Source of the DNA: Siniperca chuatsi
Lineage: Eukaryota; Chordata; Actinopteri; Centrarchiformes; Sinipercidae
NCBI RefSeq assembly: GCF_020085105.1
Contig: NC_058055.1
Coordinates: 27,999,372-28,063,371, forward strand
Length of the DNA stretch: 64,000 nucleotides
Direction: 5' to 3'
Shown: positions 21,681-31,000 of the stretch, piece by piece
Numbering within the stretch: the first letter of the stretch is position 1
Layout of the letters: each line of letters begins with the position of its first letter
Notes under the pieces: generated by a model
What the model was told of the DNA's origin: nothing
Databases searched by the model: none
The model's input: the letters and a program-made list of their open reading frames with translations, nothing else
Made by a program: the position numbers and the translations under genes

Positions 21681-22761
21681 TCAGAATAGGAATCAGAAAT
21701 ACTTTATTGATCCCCGAGGGGAAACTCTTTGTACAGCAACGTCACACAGGAGAAGAAGTACTAATAGAATAGAAATAGACATAATAATAAATAAGTGTGC
21801 AAGCAAATTGAAATAAGTACAAGTGAGTATGAAGTATAAAGCTAAGTCAGTGTACAGTACAATGTAATAATATAAGTAATAGTAGTGCAATCATGTGTAC
21901 TGTCAAGTTGAGTGTAGCAGATTTAACCAGCTAATTAGGCGGTGGATATTGCACAGCAGTAAAATATTTTAATGAATATTAACAAACATGGAATAATTAA
22001 ACTGAGAACAGAGTATATTGCACAAGAGTAAGAAAATATTGAGAATATTGCACAATATTTCAAGTATTGCAGCAATATTAATGATCCAATGTCCCCGACA
22101 CTTAGAGGGAAGAGTTAAAGAGTTTGATGGCCACAGGCAAGAATGACTTCCTGTGGCGCTCTGTGGTTAACTTTGGGGGGATGAGTCTTCCGCTGAAGGT
22201 ACTTCTTTGTTTGACCAGTATGTCATAGAGTGGGTGGGAGACACTGTCCAAGATGGCATGTAGTTTGGCCAGCATTCTCCTCTCTTACACCACTGACAGA
22301 GAGTCCAGCTCCACCCCCACAATGTAACTGGCCTTACGGATCAGTTTGTTGAGTCTGTTAGCGTCCGCTACCCTCAACCTGCTGCCCCAGCATGCAACAG
22401 CATACAGGATAACACTGGCCACCACAGACTCATAAAACATCCTCAGCATGGTCCGGCAGATGTTGAAGGACCTCAGCCTCCTCAGAAAATAGAGGTGGAT
22501 CTGGCCCTTCCTATAGAGGGCTTGAGTGTTCTTAGTCCAGTCCAGTTTATTGTCCATATGTAGTCCAAGGTACTTGTAGTCCTCAACAATGTCCACACTG
22601 ACCCCCTGGATGGAAACCGGGGTCACTGGTGCCTTGGCCCTACATAAGTCTACAACCAGCTCCTTTGACTTCCTCGCATCGAGCTGCAGATGGTTCTGCT
22701 CACACCATGAGACAAAGTTACTCACAACAGCCCTGTACTCAGTCTCATCACCACCATCAAT
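21681..22761 (-). mobile_element. LINE (Rex1-like) inserted in another LINE
   Basis: The minus strand from about 22725 to 22285 is open for 146 aa and encodes the C-terminal part of a reverse transcriptase: WCEQNHLQLDARKSKELVVD, DYKYLGLHMDNKLDWTKN, FLRRLRSFNICRTMLRMFYE and VVASVILYAVACWG. The 3' UTR ends at the left with the tail TTTCCCCTCGG...AAAGTATTTCTGATTCC (plus-strand 21681-21735). The copy is 5' truncated. The flanking LINE reads across the insertion (ATTGGCTAAA | AGCATAGATGACAGCAGG) as in 18280-18305. Confidence 0.8.
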
Positions 22762-22822
22762 AGCATAGATGACAGCAGGCTGGTGTGTGCGGTGATGTTG
22801 TATTTTAGTGCTGCATTTGCAT
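22762..22822 (+). mobile_element. LINE reverse transcriptase fragment, part 2
   Basis: Continues part 1 with GCATAGATGACAGCAGGCTG and reads into the FSAAF block (TTTAGTGCTGCATTT) before giving way at 22823 to OR sequence. Confidence 0.65.
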
Positions 22823-22823
22823 T

Positions 22824-23218
22824 AATCCTTACTGTGACAATGCCTCACTGTTTAAGCTCTCTTGTGAGAGTGTGTTTATTAATAATGTCTATGGCCTCAC
22901 TTTCACTGTTTTCCTGTTCACAGCTTCCATAGGCACCATGGTTCTGACCTACACTAAAATCACAGTAGTTTGTCTGACCAATAAGAACAAGTCTTTGAAT
23001 AGTAAAGCCTTGAAGACCTACAGCACTCACCTGGTTGTTAATCTGATCATGGTGTTTAGTGGAATGCTCATCATCATCCTGCATCGCTTCCCTCAGACCT
23101 CAGACTACAGGAAACTCTGTAGTATTTTGTTTCATATCATCCCTGGCAGCCTCAACCCAATTATTTATGGTGTGCAGTCCAAAGAGATACGAAAATTCTT
23201 GTCAAAGTTGTATGATCC
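22824..23218 (+). pseudogene. Odorant receptor fragment, EL2 to C-terminus (OR 4)
   Basis: Starts at NPYCDNASLFKLSC in extracellular loop 2 and runs in one open frame through TM5, TM6 and TM7 (KALKTYSTH, NPIIYGVQSKEIRKFLSK), then departs from gene 5 at LYDPKNLG; the frame stops at 23291. The 3' flank up to about 23315 is also related to that of gene 5. TM1-TM4, the start codon and the promoter are missing, replaced by LINE sequence, so it cannot make a receptor. Related to genes 5 and 8 but clearly more distant than those two from each other. Odd residues: Tyr for Cys in the TM6 TCSTH motif and Asn for Tyr in VVNLIM. Confidence 0.9.
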
Positions 23219-23389
23219 AAAGAATTTAGGTTTATTCATCAACACAAATAACATAATATGTGAACTAAGAGTGCCCTACTGTATTCCCTGATCTTGTGTT
23301 TGTACCTTCTAAGTAAGAGTATAGGCAACTCATTAGCGTCACTCTTTACATTACAACTTGATAATAAGGTAATAAAGGGTAATATCAAC

Positions 23390-25500
23390 ACCCAGTGGAT
23401 ACATGGTCACTCGTTGGCTGGGGTAGTGAGAAGGCTCCGGTGAGTTCGACTCCACGTGAACCAGAGCATTGGACTGTAGCCTGCAAGGACAGACATGGTG
23501 CAAAGCACCTGCCTCCCCTTCCTTCACATCAGGACCTCCCGCTGGCCAACAGGTTTGACATCCTGGATACGCAGGACTTTCCTCCACTGGAGGGATGCTC
23601 CCATTTTCCAGTGGTCAAGTCTTCCTCCTCCGCTCACCGCAATTTACTGAAAGAGGCCGTGATCAGGAGAAGCTCTGGAGGTCTCATTTGTCCAGAGACA
23701 GCTGAGAACTCCTCTGCTAAGAAGGACGCCGCCCCCCTCACCGCAGCAGTCCCCGGCCACGACTGTCCCATGGATGGCTGATGGAACTTGGTGGTTTCCA
23801 TGATCATCAACTCTGCCTCCTCTCATCCCCCAAACTACGCTGATAGTTGGAGATTCCATAGTATGGAATAACTGCTTTGTTAATGCGGTCACACACTGCT
23901 TTCCCAGAGCTACAACCCCTCATCCTCGAAAAGCTCCCCAGTTCAGTTCAGCCCTCTGGACAAAATCCCAACTATGTTTTTATTGGAAGTTATGGATTGT
24001 ATTGCGCCCCATTTGCTAATCATATTTAACATCTCGCTGTCTACTGGCTGCGTCCCAGACTACTTTAAAACTGCTTGTGTCCAGCCAGTCCTAAAAAACC
24101 TGGGCTTGATCCCACCCTCCTGGATAACTATCGTCCAGTCTCCAAACTGCCTTTTATTTCCAAGGTTCTCGAAAAAATTGTTTCTAAGCAGCTTCTTGCT
24201 GCTGTGGAAATCAATAATACCTTTGAGACAGCCCTTCTCAATGTCACTAATGACCTTTTAATGAATGCTGACACGGGCAGCTCAATTCTTGTGCTGCAGG
24301 ACTTAAGTGCTGCTTTGACACAATTGATCATGGCATTTTTCTAGATAGACTGAGACACTGGGTGGGCATATCTGGCACTACACTAGACTGGTTCTCATCT
24401 TATTTGTCCAACAGGAAATTCTGTGTCATCATTAATAACTTCATGTCATCCTTTTCCTAAATCAACTATGGTGTGTCTCAAGGTTCAATTCTGGGAGCAA
24501 TACTGTTCTCCTTATATATGCTTCTCTTGGGTGATGTCATCTGCTGTTATGGGATTTATTTTCATTGTTATGTGGATGACACACAGTTGTACCTCCCTGT
24601 CAAGCCCACTGACCTCAGTACGCTGAATTCTCTGCAGGACTGCCTATCTGACATTAAAAAAAGGGTGTCGATAAATTTTCTTCAACTCAACTCAAATAAA
24701 ACTGAACGACTATCACAAAAATCATAGTCCATGTTGGCACCAATGACACCGCCTGTCAGCAATCTAAATGAATTATTTATATCTTGGTGTCCTGTTTGAT
24801 AGCAATTTAAGTTTTAAGCAACATATTACTAAGCTTGTCCAATCGTGTTTTTATCACCTCAGAAACATTGCAAAAATCCGATCTATTTTAAATGTTAGTG
24901 ATGCAGAAACTGTTGTACATGCTTTTATCTTCTCACGCATTGATTATTGTAACAGTCAACAACAGCAGACTGTACAGAATTCAGCTGTTCAGCTTTTAAC
25001 CAGGACCAAGAGGTTCGACCACATCACACCTGTTTCAGCCTCTTTACATCGGCTCCCTGTTTGTTTCAGGATTGATTTTAAGATCTTATTGATTACTTTT
25101 AAATCTCTTCATGGCCTGGCTCCAGATTATATTTTAGACCTTTTAATCCCTTATGAACTTTCACGTAGTTTGATCTTCGGGCAGGGGTCTTCTGTCTTGA
25201 TCGGATTGGAGCTGGTGGATATTTTCAGCAGTGAGACACAAGACAGAGAAGGCAGATTAAAACCAGAGACACTCAAAGTAGGTATTAGTGATCTACAAGA
25301 AACTGTTTCTTTTTTCACAGTTTTCATAAACTGAATAACATAGAATGTCTGATCAAATTCAAAACATATATAAAGAACGTTCCTGTTCCTGAGGCCAGGA
25401 TGAAAACTAAGGGGGACTAAGGGGGAGCTTTTGCCATCAGGGCCCGAGGCTCTGGAACAACTTGCCCTTAGGAATTAGGTTGTCTGAGTCAGTGTCTTCT
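23390..25500 (+). mobile_element. LINE (L2/CR1-like) relic with ORF1 esterase traces
   Basis: The left part (23395-23781 open) reads PLANRFDILDTQDFPPLEGC, an ORF1-type linker; at 23841-23862 TLIVGDSIV is the Gly-Asp-Ser block of the SGNH-type esterase found in ORF1 of some CR1/L2 LINEs. Reverse transcriptase follows in pieces: LDNYRPVSKLPFISKVLEKI (24135-24195), LQDLSAA, GVSQGSILGAILFSLYMLLL, the catalytic box YVDDTQLYLPVKP near 24572, NSNKTE, then LGVLFDSNLSFKQHI and HRLPVCFRIDFKILL to about 25170. Several frame changes and stops make it dead. A piece of ORF1 (HVGTNDTA) sits inside the reverse transcriptase near 24735, and OR leader sequence interrupts it at 25197-25381. Confidence 0.8.
25197..25381 (+). 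repeat. OR leader segment lying inside a LINE
   Basis: About 185 bp matching 28328-28508 and 51308-51488, the region just after the TATA box of OR genes 5 and 8, including the presumed noncoding first exon, its GTAGGT donor and the first part of the intron. On both sides LINE sequence continues (GGGCAGGGGTCTTCTG before, CTGAGGCCAGGATGAAAACT after), with CTGT at each edge. The TATA box is not included. It may be repair filler, a remnant of a lost OR copy, or a small mobile element that also supplies the OR first exon. Confidence 0.75.
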
Positions 25501-25524
25501 TTTTTTCTTTCTTACCTGAGCTGT

Positions 25525-26252
25525 TGTCGTAGTGCATGATCTAAGAACCCAAATGAAGAACACAAGGAAGTGGTACTTAGATTGTGGTAGCAACAGTCTT
25601 TATTATATACTGCAAGCAATCACTGGTGGATCTGAGCTCTTCCAGAGCGGCGACTCTGGTGTAGTCCATTGTAGCCAGCGAGGCTCCGGGGACAGAGACG
25701 GGGAGTGTAGGTTCTGGCTTGGCTTGTGTAGCGTGATTAGCAGAACCGGCAAGGCAGCTGATCCGTGTGGTGAGGCAGGTCGGACAGGAGGGAAAGCTGA
25801 CTCGCCTGGTGAAACAAGTGGGACAGGAGAGGCAGGTGACTCGTGTAGCGTGGCAGACAGAACAGGCAGGCAGCCTTGCAGAGATCGGAGGGGCTGTGAT
25901 CACCGGCAGGGAATAAGCTCTGTGGCAGAGACAAAGTTACAAGAGAGGCAAAAATAGTGAGTTAACTACAACTTAACTTTGGTCGCGGTAGGAGCCGTGA
26001 CGAAGGTATCGTACAAGTGTACAGAGACGATCTGGTGCTGGTAGTGTGGTAGAGCCTGGTAGATATACTGTGGAGACTCATTGGATGATGGACGTCAGGT
26101 GTGCCAGTGATCAGCAGCAGGAGGAAGGACCAGGGAGCCAGACCAGTAAACACACACACGGCGACGAACAGAGGACAGACAAGGAACACAGGGAAAAGGG
26201 GAGCACACTAGAGCACACAAGGGTCAGGAGAGAGATGTGGCTAACTATGACA
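25525..26252 (-). mobile_element. Solo LTR, minus orientation, target duplication GCTGT
   Basis: Fossil LTR of 728 bp: read on the minus strand it begins TGTCATAGTTAGCC and ends CACTACGACA. The 5-bp repeat GCTGT flanks it (25520-25524, 26253-26257). Its end resembles that of the element at 13538-17557 (TTTGGGT, then CTTAGA), so the two are probably related families. No internal region remains, so it is a solo LTR left by recombination. Short direct repeats with GGACAGGAG lie in the middle. Confidence 0.75.
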
Positions 26253-26257
26253 GCTGT

Positions 26258-26980
26258 CTGTTTATTTTATTGTTTTAAAAATATATATAAATATATTTTG
26301 TAATTCACTGTGGTATTTTATTTCTCTTTGTGAAGCACTTTTTACTTTGTTTTGATAAGTGCTCCATAAATAAAGTTTTTAGTATTAATACTATATTAGT
26401 ATAATGCTATTTACAAAGCCATTCCTTTTCTCTAATATTCATCGTTACAAACATATGTTCATTTTGTTTTTAATTACCTCAAGCCACAAATAAATATTGT
26501 CTTTTTTTTTACATATTAGACAGTACAGAGAGAATAAGTGATAATAAAACAGTTGTTGAATTGATCCAAAAGAATCCAAAAGTAAATTGATTTAAGATGC
26601 AGATTGTATTGTCAGTTTTCTTAACACCCTAATCTTTACCTTCCACCCGCAGTTAGTGGCACACATAACAAAATTTTAATCTCAGTGATTGGTTTTTTTT
26701 CCCCAAAGGAGTTGTAATTCACTTCTCCCCAAAAGTTTTTATGTCCACAGGCTTGTACCTGATTTTTTTATTAAAGAACCAGCTATTTTCTAATGCAGTT
26801 AATCTTTTGTACTGATGATTCAACCAGGAGAGATGTTGTATTAGTGCTGTAACTGTGAATCAAGTAACATTGTTTGAGAAAAATGAATCGAAATTTCACT
26901 TCCTGAGACAGGGGTGCCGAAATAGCTCCTGCTAGTGCTGCAATATAGGGGCATTTGCAGGGATACTGCTATAAACAACA
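26258..26980. other. AT-rich intergenic, nothing recognised
   Basis: About 700 bp of AT-rich sequence with no gene or clear repeat. Confidence 0.5.
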
Positions 26981-26985
26981 TTACT

Positions 26986-27476
26986 TGTTATAGTTTGTCA
27001 TGCAGGGGAACCAGGAAAACAGGAGTAGGACCCAATGCAGACAACAGAGGCAGACAAATGCAGTTCAGGTATTTAATGGCTGTACACAGGCTTTCATGGA
27101 ATGACAGGGAGGCAGATATCAAACTTAGAAAAGGCAGTCCAGAACCAAGGCAACAAATCTGTAAATGAGCAGGCAGAAAATCCAAAATCCAGTGAGGCCC
27201 AAAAGAAACAGAGAAATAGTCCAAGAAACACAGGAAACAAATGCCAGGACACTTGACACAGGGTACAAAGACAATCTTGAGAGACAAAGGCAGCACACAG
27301 ACTAAATACACTCAGGTGAAGAGGTATAACGAGACACAGGTGAAACTAATCAGGCCAGAGCAAGCAATCAAAACTGGCAGTAAAAGCAAACAAAGACAGG
27401 AAGTAAAACTACCAGACAAATGAGGGGAAAAGAGCATTTCAAAATAAAACTATACATAAACCCTCAAACCATGACA
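26986..27476 (-). mobile_element. Solo LTR, minus orientation
   Basis: Fossil LTR of 491 bp: on the minus strand it begins TGTCATGGTTTGAGGG and ends AAACTATAACA, very like the ends of the 13538-17557 element. Flanks are TTACT and TTACC, a near-perfect 5-bp target repeat. The last 24 bp also stand at 50349-50372 in the right large copy, so this insertion is older than the large segmental duplication. Confidence 0.65.
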
Positions 27477-27894
27477 TTACCCTCTTCCATTTTATAATGC
27501 CTAGTCGTACTTCTGTGGTTATTTTGCTGAAAGTAACCCATACATAGTGTAACGCTACAAATGCGTTACACAGACAGTAATATTGTAAAGTAACTTTCAA
27601 ATGAAAGTAACGTAGGCTACTTGCAGCCCATCCTCAACTACCACCAGTAGGGGGTGTTAATTTAAAAAACACTCCTGTGGGTCGTATTAGAGGGTAGGAA
27701 CAAACGACCTATGTGGTCGTATTGGATTAGAGGACTCTTACACTCAAAGTGAAACAGAGATTAAAAATCCTAATATGTGAATGTAAGAGAGACACAGAGG
27801 TTGCAGAATCTTTCAGAAAAGAAAAACTGTACAAGGGCAAGTTTAAGAAAAGTGGCAGTTGGTGAATGATGAGTTAGAGGTACATTAAGTAATT

Positions 27895-28165
27895 AATTCA
27901 GTGCTGTGGTTAGCACTGTCACATTAAGAAGGTCCTGGGTTTGAACCTGCCAGCCAGCTGGGGCCTTTCTGTGCAGAGATTGCAAGTTCTCCTTGTACCT
28001 GTGTGGGTTTCCCCCTGGGTACTCCAGTATCCTCCCACAGTCCAAAAACATGCAGGTTAGGTTGATTGGTGACTAAAAACTGCCCTGAGGGTGAATGCCG
28101 GGGTGAATGGTTGTCTGTCTTTAAGTGTGCCAGCCCTGGCCTGTCCAGGGTGTACCCCACTTCTC
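27895..28165 (+). mobile_element. SINE/LINE-tail type dispersed repeat
   Basis: GGTTAGCACTGTCACATTAAG, GTCCTGGGTTTGAACCTGCC, TCCTCCCACAGTCCAAAAAC and GTCCAGGGTGTACCCCACTT in this order are a very common teleost repeat. A box-B-like GGTTTGAACC suggests a tRNA-derived head, but I cannot settle the family. The right copy (50817-50940) has lost about 140 bp between two GCAGGTT-like points. Confidence 0.6.
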
Positions 28166-28302
28166 GCCCACTCCATTACTTTCTTATCTCAGAACTACAA
28201 CATGTATAGTGTAGTTAGTTGACAGTTATCATCATAATGATATCTTAATGTTGCATCACACTTTATCTGAGGTAATGATATTTCCCTAAAGATAAAATCA
28301 TG

Positions 28303-28406
28303 TATATAAAACATTGCAGGAGAGGATATCTTGATTGGAGCTGGTGGATATTTTCAGCAGTGAGACACAAGAAAGAGAAGGCAGATTAAAGCCAGAGACA
28401 CTCAAA
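28303..28406 (+). promoter_or_regulatory. Probable promoter and noncoding first exon of OR gene 5
   Basis: TATATAAA at 28303-28310, a likely start about 25-30 bp on, then a stretch ending CTCAAA with donor GTAGGT at 28407. The matching acceptor is TTCTTTCAG ending 28795, 4 nt before the ATG, giving an intron of about 390 bp. The same arrangement is kept upstream of gene 8 (TATA 51283-51290, donor 51387). Seen: motifs and conservation. Inferred: that they act as promoter and exon. Confidence 0.55.
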
Positions 28407-28799
28407 GTAGGTATTAGTGATCTACAAGAAACTGTTTCTTTTTTCACAGTTTTCATAAACTGTATAACATAGCATGTCTGATCAAATTCAAAACATATAT
28501 AAAGAACGCTCACCTCTTAAGCCTTCATTGTTTTACTTTAATGATTTGTGAATGACATTTTTGCTACTTTCACAGCGGCAAAGAAAGGCCTCAAATAAGG
28601 GAAAGGGGTACAGGTATGTAGAAATCTTATACAAGATAAAATGTACAGGAACTATATACTATACAATTCCCTAGAATCCCGGGAAAGCTGACAAGTTAAG
28701 TTTACTTGTACCATCATCACTTTCTCAGAAATTGATGCTTGATGCATGGATTTCATGATAACTGTGGCATTGACTTCATTGTTTTGTTCTTTCAGGTTG

Positions 28800-29750
28800 A
28801 TGGAAAACTACACCTACAACAGCTTTACACTTCAGCTGGAGGGGTTAAATGTTTCAGAGGATTCGATCTACCCTGTCTTTCTCTTCCTCTTTTTCTCTTA
28901 CCTGTTTATAATGGTTGCAAATGTGGGAATTGCTCTTCTGATTTTCACTGACAAAAGCCTTCACCAGCCCATGTATCTCCTTTTTTGCAACCTGCCCTTT
29001 AATGACATCCTTGGAAACTCTATCATGGTGCCCCGTTTGCTTTCAGATATCTTGCTGCCTCCCTCTGAGCGCCTCATCAGTTATTATGAGTGTGTGGTCC
29101 AGGCTTTCACCACACACATGTTTGGTACCACCACTCACACAGTGCTCATGATTATGGCCTTTGACAGATATGTGGCCATCTGCAATCCCCTACGCTATGC
29201 TGCCATAATGACCAACAAGATGGTAATCAAGCTGACAGTTTCTGCCTGGGGAGTGGCCTTTGTTTTGGTTGGGATTCTTCTCGGTCTGACCATACGGCTG
29301 AACCGATGCAGGACTCTGATTACAAATCCTTACTGTGACAATGCCTCACTGTTTAAGCTCTCCTGTGAGAGTGTGTTTATTAATAACGTCTATGGCCTCA
29401 CTTTCACTGTAGTCCTGTTCACAGCTTCTATAGGCACCATGGTTCTCACCTACACTAAAATCACAGTAGTTTGTCTGACCAATAAGAGCAAGTCCTTGAA
29501 CAATAAAGCCTTGAGAACATGCAGCACTCACCTGGTTGTGTATATGATCATGCTATTCAGTGGAATGTCTAACATTACTCTTCATCGCTTTCCCCAGTAC
29601 TCAGACTACAGGAAACTCTGTAGCATTTTGTTTCATATCATCCCTGGCAGCCTCAACCCCATTATTTATGGGGTTCAGTCAAAAGAGATACGTAAATTCT
29701 TGTCAAAGTTTTTTAAGACCAAGAAAGTTTTGCCATCATTAGAAAGTTAG
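28800..29750 (+). CDS. Odorant receptor, single coding exon (OR gene 5)
   Basis: Intact 316-aa seven-transmembrane odorant receptor. Start taken as MENYTYNSF at 28800, 4 nt after a splice acceptor, rather than the upstream in-frame ATG at 28746, which would lie in the intron. Landmarks: NYT glycosylation site, LHQPMYLLFCNLPFND, TM3 Cys in YYECVVQAF, MAFDRYVAICNPLRY, EL2 NPYCDNASLFKLSC, KALRTCSTH, NPIIYGVQSKEIRKF. Clearly the same receptor family as genes 2 and 3 but a separate branch. Twin of gene 8, with six residue differences all in the last third. Expected in olfactory neurons; ligand unknown. Confidence 0.93.
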   Translation: MENYTYNSFTLQLEGLNVSEDSIYPVFLFLFFSYLFIMVANVGIALLIFTDKSLHQPMYLLFCNLPFNDILGNSIMVPRLLSDILLPPSERLISYYECVVQAFTTHMFGTTTHTVLMIMAFDRYVAICNPLRYAAIMTNKMVIKLTVSAWGVAFVLVGILLGLTIRLNRCRTLITNPYCDNASLFKLSCESVFINNVYGLTFTVVLFTASIGTMVLTYTKITVVCLTNKSKSLNNKALRTCSTHLVVYMIMLFSGMSNITLHRFPQYSDYRKLCSILFHIIPGSLNPIIYGVQSKEIRKFLSKFFKTKKVLPSLES

Positions 29751-30530
29751 TTTCCAAGGTTCTTTTTGTAAAATTATCAATACAAATAGCATAAAATGTG
29801 TACCAGGAGTGCCTTATTCCATCGTCTTGTGTTTCTCTCTTGTAAGTAAGTGTAATGTAGACACCGATTATGGCCGTTCTATGATTACAGTTGATTAATA
29901 TCAAGGTAATAAGGGTTAATATATTGTAACATGGTAGAATAATACCATGGTAATTACAAATATGATAACCTGGTAATATCTTGGCATTAAGAATATTGGT
30001 AATGTTTGGGTGTAATTTTTGTAATACTGTAATAATAATGGGGCAGAACATCTCAGTAATGACACATCTACACTGGGTAACGAAAGGCTAATCAGCTCAT
30101 AAAAATCATGTTATTTCAGAGTAGTATTCTGTCAATAATGAGGAAATATCGGTGTATAAACTTTGCTATTAGAGAGTAGCAGTGGGCTGAAATCGTGATG
30201 CAAATTAGGTCAATAAATGAACAATATGCTGTAGTGATATTATTTTCATGTTTTCACAATATGTATGGGATAATATTGGTGTAAAACGATGATGTGGAAA
30301 TTCCTTCCACCTGACCATTCAAAAGATTTCCTTAAGTTTCCTTAAAGATTTTTTTAGTTTAATACCATCAAAATTCAGATGCAGTGATTTCTTACTTGGA
30401 AACATAGTTTCTGTGCAAATAACCATGAATAAGTGCTGAAAATGCTGAACACTGGGTTCTGGATTGTGCTTGATCAGCGGACTCTGCAAAGCAAAATAAT
30501 CCAAATATACACTGCTTTTAGTTTAGTTTT
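29751..30530. other. 3' flank of OR gene 5, no gene
   Basis: AT-rich, matching 52759-53545. The open frame on the minus strand at 29713-30051 is kept in both copies only because the DNA is a recent duplicate; it has no domain. Confidence 0.6.
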
Positions 30531-30534
30531 CAAA

Positions 30535-31000
30535 AGGCTAACGTAATGACAGCCACAAGGCTAACATCTCTTGTATTAAGGTAAAATGAAAAATGTCAGT
30601 AAAATTAGTTGCTAACTTTGGCCAACACAAATGTAATGTTTATATATATAAATAATGTATGTATAATGTGTATATATACACAAATGCCAGTAACATTAGT
30701 TAACAAAAGAAAAATCTGAAATATTAGCCTGGCTGTCATGAGCCTAACATTAAGCTATTTCTATTTGTTGGGTCTCTGTAATTAATATTATAAAGAGTAT
30801 GGTCTAGACCTGCTCTATAGGAAAAGCACAATGAGATAACTTCTGTTATGACTTGGCGCTATATAAATAAAACTGAATTGAATTGAATTCTACTTTCAAT
30901 GTCATTAACATTAGCTGCTACCATTGGCCAACACAACTCTAACATTAAGCTTCATACAATGTCAGTAACATTGGATGCTAACCATCACAAGGTTATCACT
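30535..31000 (+). repeat. Decayed minisatellite with ACATTAGCTGCTAAC core
   Basis: Imperfect units of roughly 60-75 bp built on TCAGTAACATTAGCTGCTAA, CTTTGGCCAACACAA and GGCTAACATTAAGCT. The array is interrupted by a short (TA)-rich piece and by a LINE tail at 30785-30895. The same array is at 53545-54060 and, further along in the right copy only, at 55575-55830 and 56220-56300. Confidence 0.7.
30785..30895 (+). mobile_element. LINE 3' tail (L2-like) inside the minisatellite
   Basis: ATAAAGAGTATGGTCTAGAC, CACAATGAGATAACTTCTGT, then CGCTATATAAATAAAACTG and repeated GAATT. It matches, in reverse, the longer tail at 36358-36660. No coding part. Confidence 0.65.

Larger units (their letters stand above)
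18335..22822. repeat. Second unit of the small tandem duplication
   Basis: Counterpart of 10815-18334. It starts within the proline-rich block and ends in LINE reverse transcriptase sequence next to the OR fragment at 22824. It lacks the LTR element but has gained two minus-strand LINE pieces (20723-20990 and 21681-22761). Internal losses relative to unit 1 are also visible near 21278 and 21550. Confidence 0.85.

Noticed and set aside
27895-28165. Possible tRNA gene from the box-B-like GGTTTGAACC
   Set aside because: No cloverleaf or box A at the right distance; the sequence matches a common dispersed repeat.
28746-28799. Upstream in-frame ATG for OR gene 5 (and 51754 for gene 8)
   Set aside because: It falls within the pyrimidine-rich end of the presumed 5' UTR intron; MENYTYNSF follows the acceptor by 4 nt.
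29713-30051. 112-codon minus-strand frame conserved in both large copies (also 52721-53059)
   Set aside because: Conservation follows from recent duplication of the whole region; no domain, and it overlaps the 3' end of the OR.
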